Of a stretch of 64,000 bases of DNA, positions 40,094 through 52,571 are shown piece after piece. The first letter of the stretch is position 1. The number at the start of each line of letters is the position of its first letter. The stretch comes from Flectonema sp. DT1601. Its lineage: Eukaryota; Euglenozoa; Diplonemea; Diplonemida; Diplonemidae. The notes beneath the pieces are model-generated. The model saw only the letters and a list, made by a program, of their open reading frames with translations, searched no databases and had not been told where the DNA came from. Position numbers and translations under genes: made by a program. The DNA is taken from the NCBI GenBank assembly GCA_964019425.1, contig OZ025825.1, positions 627,001 to 691,000 on the forward strand, written 5' to 3'.

Positions 40094-42687
40094 GTTATTT
40101 TAATAAATTATATAGAAATGCCACTCTCTTGTTGGTGATCTCAATAGGAGTAGTTAACAGCGCAACGTACCTGTCAGAAGATATTGTTGGGTCAACGACT
40201 ACTCCAAGGTCTGTGTATGCGGTTAGAGCTGGTGGTAGTGAAGTCGTAGTTGGATATATTGACCGTGGTACCAGTCACATGGAAGCTTACTCGGTAACCG
40301 GATACAGTAAAGCATCTCCTCAGAATCAGTTGTCATCTATTCGGAGTTACGATTTGTCCAGAGCTGGTCAAATCACGGAAATAGCTGCTCCTCCATTCGG
40401 AACAAAGTTCTACGTCGCTGCTTCGAAACAATTTCATGTTTTCGATGGATCGTCTGTAGCTGGAACTTCAATTACATCTGATTACGATAATTGTAAACTC
40501 ACACAGTTTTTTCAATTTAACGGAGCCTTGTATTGGTATTTAGGATGCGGTAAGTACCTGGTCATAATAAAAGATGACGGAACTGGTCCATTCGGAATAG
40601 CTGCAACTCCGAGATTCGGTGAAGTGATATTGGGGATTGCTATCAGCGGGGATACATTATTTTTAGCATTCGACACTAATGTAGTAAGAATGTACAGTTT
40701 ATCAATACCTGAATCACCTTCTGACACTTTAGTCAATGTTCAGTGTAAAAGAGCTACTGGACTGTGTGTTGATCAGGGTCAGTTGTATTGTTCTCATTTG
40801 ACTGGTTATAATATTTGGAAAGATATTCTAACAATGAATCCTACACCAGTCCCAGCTGCGAACCCACCGGCATGCCCAAATTCGGGACCTTGTTTTACAG
40901 GTATAAACGTGCATGAAGGATACGTGTATCTTGCTGATGTACAACGGGGATTACTTACAGTGAACATCTCAACTGGAAGTAGTTATGGAAGAGTTGTTGT
41001 CCATCCAGGTATGCATGGTAAGCTGATTATTGAAAACAAAAGGCTTCATGCGTTATATATAGAGAATGGTTTTTATATAATGGGACCTGAAATTATTCCG
41101 ACGCCGGCGCCGGATACTCTAGCGCCGCCGACGCCGGCGCCGGATACTCTAGCGCCGCCGACGCCGTTACCAACGGCAGCGCCAACTCTTGTCCCCGTGA
41201 CACCCGTCCCTATTAAGGCAACTCCTGTCCCGGTGACACCCGTCCCTGTTTTGGTAACACCTACTCCAAACACTAATATTCCGCTGACCGATATTCCTCA
41301 AGTTATTGTGCCTACAACAGGAGTACCAACAGCAGTTCCTGTTGTGGGTACACAATCTCCTACTACTGTAGGGCCATCGATGATTCCGTCGATGGTTCCA
41401 ACACCGTTACCATCTGTTGAGATAACACCTCTCCCGATTGTTATAAATATTACTGACTCACCGATCATTGAAACACCAATACCAACTATTGTTGAAATAG
41501 AAAACAAAGTTATTATTCAAAGTGCGAGTGGAATAACAGTTCTCGCATCTGCGATTGGTGTTGGGTCTGGACTGGGAGGAGGAATGCGAATGATTGCTAT
41601 ATCAATGTCGTGTGATCACAGTGAATTCTTACCTGATGCACTCCACCCAACTCAATGGAGTATCAGAGGTAGTCAGAGTCTTGGAATGGTAGTATTCGCA
41701 TCAATACTTGTTACGTCGTCAACAATCATATTTATTCTAGCTGTCGTGTTCTTAAATAAGTATCGACACGTATTTCCTCAAAGCTGGATTAACACACTAG
41801 ACAATCAAGGCTTACTAAGGTGTCCTTCTGCTCCATATTTTGTATTTTACGTATTATATCAGGGAACGACACTTAGCGCTGCGAGGTTAGCTATTCAGTC
41901 AAGTGACGTAATTAATATTATCGTTGGTTCGTTAGTTCTAATAATCTGCAGTGTAATTCCTGTTTTGATGTATAAAAAAGTTTTACAAGGCGTTCCAGAC
42001 AAGGCTAAATACATTAATTGTGATCCTGGAACTCGAACGACACTAACAAAACTTATTGTTGGACCTGGTGAATGGGTGTCAATGAGTAGATCAGAGCATT
42101 GGGTTTGTCGTTATCGAAGTATACTTGGGATTTATAAGCAACGACTAGCTGGTTATGGTCTTGTTGAGAGTACGTCTATGCTCGTGATCTCAATTATAAG
42201 TGCGTTGCCTTCTGAGGGAAATATTCAATGTGGTCATGTGAGGGTAGCTTTATGTTTGATCCATTTCATTTTGTTAACTGCAGAAATAGTTTCGTTGCCT
42301 CATGTTAGGTTTCGTGATTCAACTATTGATTTCGTGATACTGAGTAGTCAGGGGACTTCATTGTCTCTGTTCGCAGTTTCTTCATATATTAATGATCCAA
42401 TGTCCTGGAGTGGTGATGTTGCTAACCGTTTATTAACTCTCGCAACTGCTTGCCTTTTTATAAAAACAATTCTCGACATCGGCACTGAAATCTACATCTT
42501 TGCAACAGACCAGCGCAATATTCTACAAGAGGCTTGCTGGACCACTGGGGATGGTGTTTCCCTTGAGACTCTTGACTCTTCTGTTCCTCTTTTTGAGGGA
42601 TCTGCTACTTCATCTTTGAGGAAATACACTCTATCAGACATTGGTGGTAGTTTGCCATTGAGTCTGAAAAGGGTACAAGAATTGTAA
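40090..42687 (+). CDS. Large secreted-domain, multi-pass membrane protein, unrecognised family
   Basis: 865 residues from the AUG at 40090. A signal peptide lies at about 6-24 (KLYRNATLLLVISIGVVNS). The extracellular part to about residue 330 has regularly spaced beta-rich segments and paired Cys, like a beta-propeller (inference). About 330-470 is a Pro/Thr stalk with PAPDTLAPPT repeats. The C-terminal 380 residues contain seven or eight hydrophobic helices, for example LGMVVFASILVTSSTIIFIL, INIIVGSLVLIICSVIPVLM, VRVALCLIHFILLTAEIV and LLTLATACLFIKTILDIG. The overall plan, ectodomain plus mucin-like stalk plus a seven-helix-like block, suits a surface receptor or adhesion-type protein. No known GPCR motif is visible, so I leave the family open. 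Confidence 0.7.
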   Translation: MSYFNKLYRNATLLLVISIGVVNSATYLSEDIVGSTTTPRSVYAVRAGGSEVVVGYIDRGTSHMEAYSVTGYSKASPQNQLSSIRSYDLSRAGQITEIAAPPFGTKFYVAASKQFHVFDGSSVAGTSITSDYDNCKLTQFFQFNGALYWYLGCGKYLVIIKDDGTGPFGIAATPRFGEVILGIAISGDTLFLAFDTNVVRMYSLSIPESPSDTLVNVQCKRATGLCVDQGQLYCSHLTGYNIWKDILTMNPTPVPAANPPACPNSGPCFTGINVHEGYVYLADVQRGLLTVNISTGSSYGRVVVHPGMHGKLIIENKRLHALYIENGFYIMGPEIIPTPAPDTLAPPTPAPDTLAPPTPLPTAAPTLVPVTPVPIKATPVPVTPVPVLVTPTPNTNIPLTDIPQVIVPTTGVPTAVPVVGTQSPTTVGPSMIPSMVPTPLPSVEITPLPIVINITDSPIIETPIPTIVEIENKVIIQSASGITVLASAIGVGSGLGGGMRMIAISMSCDHSEFLPDALHPTQWSIRGSQSLGMVVFASILVTSSTIIFILAVVFLNKYRHVFPQSWINTLDNQGLLRCPSAPYFVFYVLYQGTTLSAARLAIQSSDVINIIVGSLVLIICSVIPVLMYKKVLQGVPDKAKYINCDPGTRTTLTKLIVGPGEWVSMSRSEHWVCRYRSILGIYKQRLAGYGLVESTSMLVISIISALPSEGNIQCGHVRVALCLIHFILLTAEIVSLPHVRFRDSTIDFVILSSQGTSLSLFAVSSYINDPMSWSGDVANRLLTLATACLFIKTILDIGTEIYIFATDQRNILQEACWTTGDGVSLETLDSSVPLFEGSATSSLRKYTLSDIGGSLPLSLKRVQEL
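41101..41160 (+). repeat. Exact 30-bp tandem duplication in the stalk of the surface protein
   Basis: Two identical 30-base units (41101-41130 and 41131-41160) encode the PAPDTLAPPT decapeptide pair; a third partial unit follows. They are GC-rich (GCGCCG) in otherwise AT-rich DNA, which suggests recent expansion. Confidence 0.9.
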
Positions 42688-42713
42688 GTAGTCTTCTTTT
42701 CGCGCCGGAGAAA

Positions 42714-42750
<37 letters not shown>

Positions 42751-43684
42751 TATTCCTTATCATTAAATGATAATCACAACTCTGCTCAAATCGACTACGT
42801 CGAATTTGATAGTAAAGATCAGATTACTGGTTGACCCCTCGGTCAATGCTTGAAGATCTCAACATCAATTTTTTTGTCTTTCGGGTGGAACTTTCTTTTT
42901 TTTTTTTTTTTCATTTCCGTTCTCTTTTTTTTTTTTTTCCCTTTAACAGGTATCATTCTTGATCTGGTCATGTAGTAGTACTCGTATGCCTTCATGAGGA
43001 GTTCTTTCCCCATTTTTTTTGGTTCAGACGGTCATCATTGAGCAGCCATCATTCGCGCTCTCCTCGAAGTCAAAAGCTTCAGTGGTGGATGTTTCGGTAG
43101 ATACTTGTTCGTTTTTCGTTGTGTAATCTTAGCTTCCTGTCTGCCTCAATCCTTTCTGTGGTTTTTATGTGCCACGTTAGGGTTTTACGGCTGTTTGCTC
43201 ATACCCCATGCGTGAGTCTGTTTTCTTCTTCTTTTTTTTTTTGTTAAAATCCTTCAGACTTTGATACTGCGTTCTCTTTGCCTTCTTTGCTGAAGAGAAA
43301 GAGGTCATTCGTCATTCTCTTTGTCCCAATAACGATTCTATCGCTTAGTAGTGGTCGTTTATAGTTACTTCCCTAATCGGGAAAAAGAAATATACATCAT
43401 ATATGTACATTACAATGTTGATCAGGAGTTGTAGTAAATAAATATAATTTTGCTAACTTTAGCTGAGGAATTTCTCTCGGCTGTTGTAATTGAATAGTCT
43501 AAATGTAGTCGCATTCAATATTTTTTTTTTTTTTTTTTTTTTATTGTATTCATGTTAGTTGCTTAGGTAGTAAGGGATGTTTTTTTTTTTTTTTTTTTTT
43601 CTTTTGATAAAAATCCCTGGGGGTCTCGCGCGCACAATCTCCTGGAAAAAAAAATGAGCGGCATTTGTGAACTTTTCTTTTGTG

Positions 43685-43832
43685 TACCGATGAATTCGGA
43701 GAAGAAACTATATTCAAAAAACCATTCATATTAAAAAGCCGTTTATTTATTATGTTCAAATGTATCTTATTTTCTGCGTTGCAGTATTGCTGCCTGCGAT
43801 CAACAAAAATATAAGGCTGTATTCTTTGAAAG
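43685..43832 (+). repeat. Small dispersed repeat, copy 1
   Basis: Begins TACCGATGAATTCGGAGAAG and ends with GCGATCAACAAAAATATAAG. Shares GAGAAGAAACTAT, GCCGTT(T)ATTTATTATGT and the end block with copy 2, 284 bp downstream. Confidence 0.65.
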
Positions 43833-43968
43833 GTTTTCTTTTTTTTTTTTTTTCACAGAGCTTGTTCTACCGGGAAGAGGGAAGAGATGTGTCGTCGCTC
43901 TTTTAAAAATATTTATAAAAAGAAGAAAAAACGAATACAGATTCTATGTTTTTTTTTTTTTTTTTTTG

Positions 43969-44097
43969 CACCGACGAAGTCGGAGAAGAAACTATTCAGA
44001 TTAAGAGCCGTTATTTATTATGTCATGTTATCTATTTCCCTGTGCGCCAGTAAAACTAGCTGCGATCAACAAAATATAAGGCTGCTTATCTGAATGG
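43969..44097 (+). repeat. Small dispersed repeat, copy 2, with perfect hairpin
   Basis: Starts after a long T-run with CACCGACGAAGTCGGAGAAG; CCGAC/GTCGG form a 5-bp stem around GAA. Ends GCGATCAACAAAATATAAGG. Could be a short mobile repeat or an RNA-derived family. Confidence 0.65.
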
Positions 44098-46054
44098 TAT
44101 TTCAGATATAATTAATATCTGATTTAAGCTTTTAGAAGGGTCTTGGTTACTTCTTCAAAGACAGGACAACGAAAGGAGAATGAGAGTTTTTGTCGAAATA
44201 TGTGGAGTTGTTTTTTTTTGTTTGAATTGTTTTTTATTTTTTTATTTTATATTTCCCCCATCCCTAGTGCGAAGAAAGGGAAAATCAGGCCAGTTGGTTT
44301 TTGACAAGTTGGATTCCGCAATAATCATAACTCTCACGGTTTTTCTTTTTTTTTTTTTTTTTCCCTGCTCTGGTTACAAATTCTTATTTTATATTTATTT
44401 TTTTTATTTTTTCTCAGCAAACTCAAATATATCTGAATAACAATATTATTATTATGTTTTTTTTTTTTTTTTTTTATTACATATTATTTTAGTTTGGGCA
44501 AAACCCTAGTCCTAACGTAACTTAATTTTTAGTGAGAGGGAAAAATAAAAAAATTTCACTACAACAATCACAAATTGAAAAACATGCTGTTCAGAGTGAC
44601 TCATCAGCCGTATCTACTATTCCTAAACAAGAATTGGGTCTACTTACGTTGCTGTTGCCTCGTAGTTAGTTTTGCTATCAGCGATGGATAACAGTTCGTA
44701 ATGTAAAGGACTTCTTTAACATCAATTGCAAAAAAAAAAAAAAAAAAGAAACAGTTTTTTTTGTTCAATCAAAGCTAGTTTTTTTTTCTCGTCTCTTACA
44801 CTGTCTGCTTCATGCTGGATCTGTACTTCTACTAACTAACCAAAATTAATGATACTAACTAACTACTTCTGGTTATATTCATGTCTCTGCTTGCCTGCGA
44901 GAGTCGGTTGTGATTCCTCTTTAGGTTCTTCCAGAAGCTTGACTTTTATGACTTTGATAAATAAATACTCGGTTTCGCCTTCAGAGAGTTTTCTGTGTAT
45001 CTGAGAGAAATCTTGTTGTATTCTCAGGTTTTTTTTTTCTTCTTGTGAGTCGATTCTTTTTTATTTCTCGTAAGACACGTATTATAGTTCAGCAACCATA
45101 CATGGTTCTCTCGTTGTGAAGTAGACATGAGGCTTAGACGTTCCTATATGGGATTACTATTTTTTCTTTTATATTATTGTTTTGTTTGGTTTTGTTTTTT
45201 TGTTGTCGTTTTCCTCTACCCCCCACTAACGCCCAACAAGTCACTTTCCAATTGTTTCTTGTGAGCATCATTATTTTTCATTCATTCATTCATTCATTCA
45301 TTATTTTTTTTGTTTTTTTGTGTACAAAACAAAAAATTATTATTTTTTTTATTTTGTTGTTCTTAAAGTGTGAATTTACATCGCACTGTGTAAGGTGAAT
45401 AAGCTAAGGTAATCTACTGATTATTATTCATTGTCAGTATTGATGTTATTTTTGCGTGAGATGTTCTGCTGTTCAGCGACTTCTCCTTTTTTTTTTTTTT
45501 TTTGTTTTTTTTGTTTTTCTTTTCTTCGAATCTATTATCGCTAGCAGCGAGATGTATTTTTCGCTCCTTTACGCTAAGTTGCTGCATTACTGATTCAGAA
45601 GACAGTTCTCAGCTGTTTTTCTGTATCGATCACCTTAAATGAGGATAAAAAGTAGACTCTGAAAAAAAAAAAATTTCCCCGACTGTACTTAAATCAGCTG
45701 TTTAGTTTTTCGTCTTTTTTTCAATCAAAAAAAAAAAAAAAAAAAAAAAACCTGTCTTCAACCATTATTACTAGCAGCAGTTATCTGCTCAGTAAGAATA
45801 TATCATAAATGTTGTTAGTCGAGTGTATTATTATATTTTCATTGTATGCTTGCCTTCCTAACTTTCACTTTTTTGGAACTGAACTGGTTCATTGTACTTG
45901 TGTGTCACGCTGTGTCACGCTGTGTCATACTTTGGTGGTTTAAGCAGTTGGAGATATCCCCCCCTTTTTTTTTTTTTTTTTTTATTATATAATTTCTTTT
46001 TTTAAGCCTCACACACTTTTCAGCTGACTTTGTCTTATTTAAAAAAAAAATATA

Positions 46055-46833
46055 TCAGTCATTCCTTTTTTTTGCGAACAAATTCTGGACACTGAAAAAA
46101 GTTTTCAAAAAAAAATTGTAAAAATTTCGATCGAAGCGGCATTTTAATGCGCTGCATCGTTGGGTTCATTTCCGTCCGAAATCGGGAGGTTGGCATCACA
46201 TACTTGTCTCCCGAATTGAGAAAAGAGATTTTGTGGTTTACTAAATCAGCTCAGCCGTGGACAAGTACCAAAACTAAAAATTAATCGAAGGGTCTAATTT
46301 TACACTGCTGACCCAGCGGGATTCAGAGAAAAAATAATCGAGCAAAAATATATTAAAGAGTACTCAGCATGTGCCGGTGAGGCAGATTGTTACTACCTGT
46401 CTTTTTGGACCTACTTTGATACTTAATGAAAACACTTTCTTTATATAGATGCAACATTTTCCTTACATAATTGCTACTAGGGTTGATTAGTTAGCAAAAA
46501 GGTGCATATCTCTTGAGTTCGGGAGAAGGAAAAAGAATTAGTAAAAAAAAAAAATTAGGGGTGTTTTTTACTCAGATTTTCTCGATCTTTCCATTCCAGG
46601 TCTGGGATTAATATTTATCATTGAGTAGTACCAAGGAAATCTTGCAAAGAGACGTTTATCTCTTTTTAGCAGCACTTACCATGTTTAAAAGTATATCCCT
46701 ATGCCTAATTTTACAGATCGCACCCTCCCCGATTCCAAAAAATAAAAAATCGAGCAAAAGTAACATATCGTGTAACCTTGCTCAGGCGGTGAGAAAATGG
46801 TGTTTTTTGTTCGCAAAAAAAAGGAATGACTGA
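46055..46833. mobile_element. Non-autonomous DNA transposon with perfect 28-bp terminal inverted repeats
   Basis: The left end 46055-46082 begins TCAGTCATTCC followed by eight T and GCGAACAAA. The right end 46806-46833 is its exact reverse complement over 28 bases. The element is flanked by TATA on the left (46051-46054) and TATATATA on the right, consistent with a TA or TATA target duplication as in Tc1/mariner-like elements. It is 779 bp long and no transposase frame is visible inside, so it is a MITE-like deletion derivative. Perfect end identity suggests it is not very old. Its interior is unlike its ends and holds two AATCGAGCAAAA motifs (about 46337 and 46747). Superfamily is inferred from ends only. 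Confidence 0.75.
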
Positions 46834-47677
46834 TATATATACATCGTAAATGTCCAATCAGTAGCAAGATTTCTTTTCTACAAATCTCTTTCGGGGTGTA
46901 AATATTTCTCACACTTCGGAAACGCCTAACGTCAGCATAACCCAATAAGTATATATTTTTCTTTTGGGATTGTTCTTGCTATGCGCATGAGGGGGAGGGG
47001 TAGGTACTTTTTATTTGGGGGATTTTCCATGGAGCTTTTCATGAATCCTATTTTTTTATATTTTTTTTGGAAAATTGTAGGCCCCTAAGAAATTCACTGC
47101 CTCTTCTCCAACATGCAAATCAGACAATAAATTTGTAGTAGATTGTGTTCTTGTCTATTACTGAATAAATATATAAAATTAAATAAATAAATTAAAAATT
47201 ACTCGTTTGATTTGCTTATTTTGTATTCGCTTAAATATAATTTTTTTGGTTTCCTCATTTTTATACGGTATAAGCAACCGTCTTCACATAGACAAAAGTC
47301 ACTGAGGGAACCTTCTTGGCTCAAGACTCTCCGACTTAAACGAATCAACTTGTCATCATTTTTTCCCCCAGTTTCTTGGATAATTTGCTGATGTCAAGAA
47401 AAAAAAAAAAAAAAAAAAAAAAAACAATCCAGTTCGATGCCCTCTATCAGTGGTTTTGGATTCGAATCAACTGCTGTTCGTTCAGCAATTGAAGGAAAAA
47501 AAAAAAAAATATTTTGGAACTTTTTTTTTTTTTAATACCTACAAACTTATTATTTTCGATGGAAAACGGAATTGTGGGCATAGTAGCGTTATTGCACACA
47601 AAAAAAAAAAAAAAAAGTAAGGTTGTCTGGTTTGGTCACTCACTGTGATACTTATCATGAGAAAATGTCATAGTAAT

Positions 47678-47695
47678 TATTTTTTTTTCACGCAG
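47678..47695 (+). other. Predicted spliced-leader trans-splice acceptor
   Basis: T-run followed by CACGCAG at 47695, 27 bases before the AUG at 47723. An out-of-frame AUG at 47713 lies between. Confidence 0.5.
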
Positions 47696-47722
47696 TTGGA
47701 ATTGTAAGCAATATGGGCACCT

Positions 47723-48158
47723 ATGAAGAACAGAACAAAAGAATTCACCAGGAAGTATGTCTCTCTCTTTTTTGTGTCATTAAACGGAATCGATTTTTTT
47801 TTTCTTCTTCAAAAATATAAAACCACAGACTTCTGACCTATTCCTGAAACAGCATTTATCCTACAGGTTTACATCTGCTTTGTTGTTTAAGGATACGAGA
47901 AGTCCCTTAGTGAGATTTTTATTCTCAAAACCGACTCAGCAAAATCCAATTCCCAAAGTAACTGTTATGGCGGATGTCAGGCCACTAGGACAGCAACGTG
48001 ATGGTTGCTTAAGATTTTCAGTTCTGGTTGAAGATCAGAAATACAGCAGAATAATAACGATAGATCCTAAGAACACAACAGGTGAAGAGTTCAATGAAGT
48101 CCTCATTAACAAAGTGTACGATCAAAAAGCTAAAATACGTGAAATAGGACTCCCATAG
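47723..48158 (+). CDS. Small protein with mitochondrial-type presequence (2 exons), unknown family
   Basis: Exon 1 47723-47754 and exon 2 47867-48158 join in phase 2, giving 107 residues. The join creates MKNRTKEFTRKFTSALLFK, a basic amphipathic presequence running on to RSPLVRFLFSK. It reads as a mitochondrial targeting signal only when spliced. The mature part (PKVTVMADVRPLGQQRDGCL and on to KIREIGLP) is not recognised. It could be a small respiratory-complex or mitoribosomal subunit (inference). The first AUG after the acceptor is at 47713 in another frame and gives a 20-residue product, so the true AUG is reached by leaky scanning or by a later acceptor. Confidence 0.6.
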
Positions 48159-48303
48159 AGATATGGGAGATTGTAATGATAATATATATGAAGTTGGAAG
48201 AAAAAAAAAAAAAAAAAAAAAAACCGATCATTTGTTTTCGGTCTTCTGACGTTAGCAAATTGAGAAATTTTTTTTTTGTTGTTGTGTTCAAAAAAAATTT
48301 TTT

Positions 48304-48327
48304 TTTTTGTTTTGTTTTGCCATTCAG
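48304..48327 (+). other. Predicted spliced-leader trans-splice acceptor
   Basis: T-rich run ending GCCATTCAG at 48327, eleven bases before the AUG at 48339. Confidence 0.6.
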
Positions 48328-48338
48328 AATAATAGAAC

Positions 48339-49397
48339 ATGGCTATTGCGTACAATGCTGAAGGGTTCATATTGGATCCTAGTACCCCAGTGTTAATCGA
48401 CGATTCCGCTTATGGTAATTCAGCACCCAACATGCCTGCTGAGGTTTGTGTTTTGTTTATTTACGTCATTATTGTTGTAGCATTTGTGATTTAGTTATTT
48501 ATTAATTTTACGAATATAATAACAGCCGAGACATCCTCGAAAATGCAACACTGGTGTGAGGAATACTACGAGGCCTCATTCACCTGGTGCACTTGATGAT
48601 GAACAGACTATTGGAAAGCTGACTCGATCACCTCTTGATAGCAGACTTAGACGAGAAGAGAAGCAAAGCTACAGTCCTGCTACGTCATCGATACTAGCTG
48701 CAGCTCAAGGACTATCAGAAGACTCACTTTTAGTATTAGCTGAAGTAGTAACACATGTTGCTAGAGTTCAGGGAGGTCGTGCAGGAAGACAACGACGGGG
48801 AGCTATCGAATCTGAAGCACCCAAAACACTTGATCACGTACAAGCTTATCTCGATCAACAAAACGAAGTTCTCGGAGGATGTCTTCTCCGCGCAGACAAC
48901 GAACGAAACATCCGCCGCTCCAGCTCCTGCCCCAGCTCCCTCCGTATAAAAGACAAAGAGACTGACATCTGCCGAGGCAACTACATCCAAAGCACCAAAG
49001 ACATAAAATCAAAAGGAGTTGTCGTAGTCAAGAGTGGAACTAAAGGAATTGTCAACACTGTATTGGAGAATGGGAAATTAAATGTCTCCTTCGATGAGAG
49101 AACTGATAAACAAACAAAACCCATTAATGTTAAAATAGAAGCTGTCGCTGTATTCAGACGACACAATACTCACAGACCGACTGCTTCAGAATCAAATATT
49201 GTACAAGATCTTAATATGGCTCTTGATAAAAAGTTTGTTATTTATTTCTTTTGATGTTATAATTTCTAATCTGCTGGAGGGATAAAAACAAACTAATCAT
49301 TCACAGGAGTGAGGAGTTGAGAACAAAATCCGAAACCATTACTAGCCTCGAGTATCAAATTGAAAAGTTTTTGAAGCAATGTACTTGTCAATGCTGA
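48339..49397 (+). CDS. Hypothetical protein with an SH3-like barrel segment (3 exons)
   Basis: Exons 48339-48443, 48526-49232 and 49307-49397 (phases 0 and 2) give 300 residues. The middle has a helical stretch (EDSLLVLAEVVTHVARVQGG) and an Arg/Ser-rich linker. A segment at about 195-240 (GVVVVKSGTKGIVNTVLENG, then KLNVSFDE) has the strand pattern and glycines of a KOW/Tudor-like SH3 barrel. The last exon codes a short coiled coil ending KQCTCQC, a possible metal-binding or lipidation tail. No family identified. The start lies 11 bases after a clear acceptor. Confidence 0.65.
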
Positions 49398-50074
49398 GAT
49401 TTATGTTTTTTCTTTTGGAATTATCCTCCACCCATAGTTTGCTTTTAGTTTGGTTCTATTCGCGGGATTATTCTCCGCCGAAAATATTAACCTGACCTAC
49501 CTCACGCTCGCACTTTCGATAGCGTGTGTGACTTTTCTTTTACGCCTTGTTTTTTTTTTTCCGTTTTTTTCTTTACTCCTTACCTTTGCGCCCTTATTCC
49601 CTTCTTGTTGCCTGAGAGGATTTCTTTTGAAGTTTTGATTGTCATCGTTTTCTTTAATGGAAAAAAAAGAAAAAAAAAGAAACAATAATTCTCGTTGAAA
49701 GCTATCACCAGCGAACAGGTGTCAATTTATTTCCCCCTCTCCTCTTGAGCTTGAAAAGACGGTATCAACCTCCCCTCTCTTTTTTTTCATACCTTTGCTA
49801 AACATGCTTCATAGTGTTGGCGACACTCATAACTGCTAAATAGTTGTGCTACTTAATGGTATCTTAACCTTGTTGTTATGTTTGTCGTCGATTACATTGC
49901 TGATTATCAGTTTTTGAGGTTTATCTCAAAAAAAAAAAAAAGATTTCTGTTACGCCAGATCAGCTTTTCAGCTGGTTCATATTTTATTTACCACTTACAA
50001 TTTTTTGTGTTTTTCTCCCTAACTGGATGAGTACCACATATTTACCAAAAAAAAGAACCATAACACAATAAAAG
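49398..50074. other. Intergenic region
   Basis: Moderately complex sequence with short T and A runs (near 49551-49560 and 49929-49940). No gene or RNA recognised. Confidence 0.6.
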
Positions 50075-50659
50075 ATGTCAAATGTACTATCTCGAGTTAT
50101 TGAAGACGCTCCTCAGATTCCACGTTTTATGAAACAGACTGTGGCGGCGGAGGAGTTTTCGCAGTTGGCTGAAGAGGCGAAGTTAATACTCGAAACACAT
50201 AGATTGAAAACATCCATAGAAAGGGCTCGTTATGACATTGCTAAAGCATCAATCTGCGGAGACCTAAAATATCTCATTGATGAACAAGAAGTGAATGATC
50301 AAGTTAAAACTATGATTGGATTACAACGAGATATGTCAAATCTTAAAAACAAACTTCCAGAATTGAAAGACCGAATTGAAGTTTCACATCGTCCTCAACC
50401 CGGTAGTACGTTAGTAGTCAATGAGAAACATAGATCTTCTTTGATACAGATAGTTCATGATATGGTGAGGATAGTGGCTAGAGGTCCTCATGTTGTAACT
50501 GACTCATTGCAGTCTTTGGAAAATAAAAGTATTGACACTAACCCTTCAGCTCCTTCTGATTTAACAAAATCCCTTCAGAGAAGCTCGAACATACTGACGT
50601 CTGATCTAACCACGCTTATGACTGCCCTTGATAAGTTAGACAGCGCTCCGCTTATGTAA
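50075..50659 (+). CDS. Helical protein of unknown function
   Basis: 194 residues, single exon, almost wholly predicted helix. A charged coiled coil runs through residues about 25-105 (EEFSQLAEEAKLILETHRLK; NDQVKTMIGLQRDMSNLKNK). After a Pro-containing break, further helices (SSLIQIVHDMVRIVARGPHV) lead to a Ser/Thr-rich helical end. No signal peptide or membrane segment. It could be a cytoskeletal or complex subunit; nothing ties it to a named family. Confidence 0.65.
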   Translation: MSNVLSRVIEDAPQIPRFMKQTVAAEEFSQLAEEAKLILETHRLKTSIERARYDIAKASICGDLKYLIDEQEVNDQVKTMIGLQRDMSNLKNKLPELKDRIEVSHRPQPGSTLVVNEKHRSSLIQIVHDMVRIVARGPHVVTDSLQSLENKSIDTNPSAPSDLTKSLQRSSNILTSDLTTLMTALDKLDSAPLM

Positions 50660-50834
50660 TAATTATTTTGTGTTGCTTTCTTTTTATTTTATAGAAAAAT
50701 GTAGCTAGATAGATTATTATTTTTTTTTTTTTTTTTTTTTTTTTTGAAAGGGGGATTTCTTTAAAATAAAATAAAATAATAATTATTATTTCTCTCTTCT
50801 TAAAAGTATCAACACATATAAAAAAGAGAGATTG

Positions 50835-52571
<1,737 letters not shown>

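Larger units (their letters stand above)
42688..47722. other. Gene-poor 5-kb region with repeats and a TIR element
   Basis: No protein gene supported on either strand. Long T-runs occur near 42718-42745, 42896-42911, 43520-43542, 43580-43600, 43950-43967, 44346-44362, 44458-44475 and 45966-45983, and A-runs near 45727-45750 and 47400-47424. It holds two copies of a small repeat (43685-43832 and 43969-44097), a short tandem TGTGTCACGC near 45900, a CATT run near 45280, and a 779-bp terminal-inverted-repeat element at 46055-46833. It ends with the acceptor TTTTTTTTCACGCAG at 47695. Confidence 0.55.

Noticed and set aside
46621-46945. Short frames inside the TIR element
   Set aside because: No transposase motifs; too short and of spacer-like composition.
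47455-47480. GGATTCGAATC, resembling a tRNA B-box
   Set aside because: No matching A-box or cloverleaf; surrounded by A-runs.
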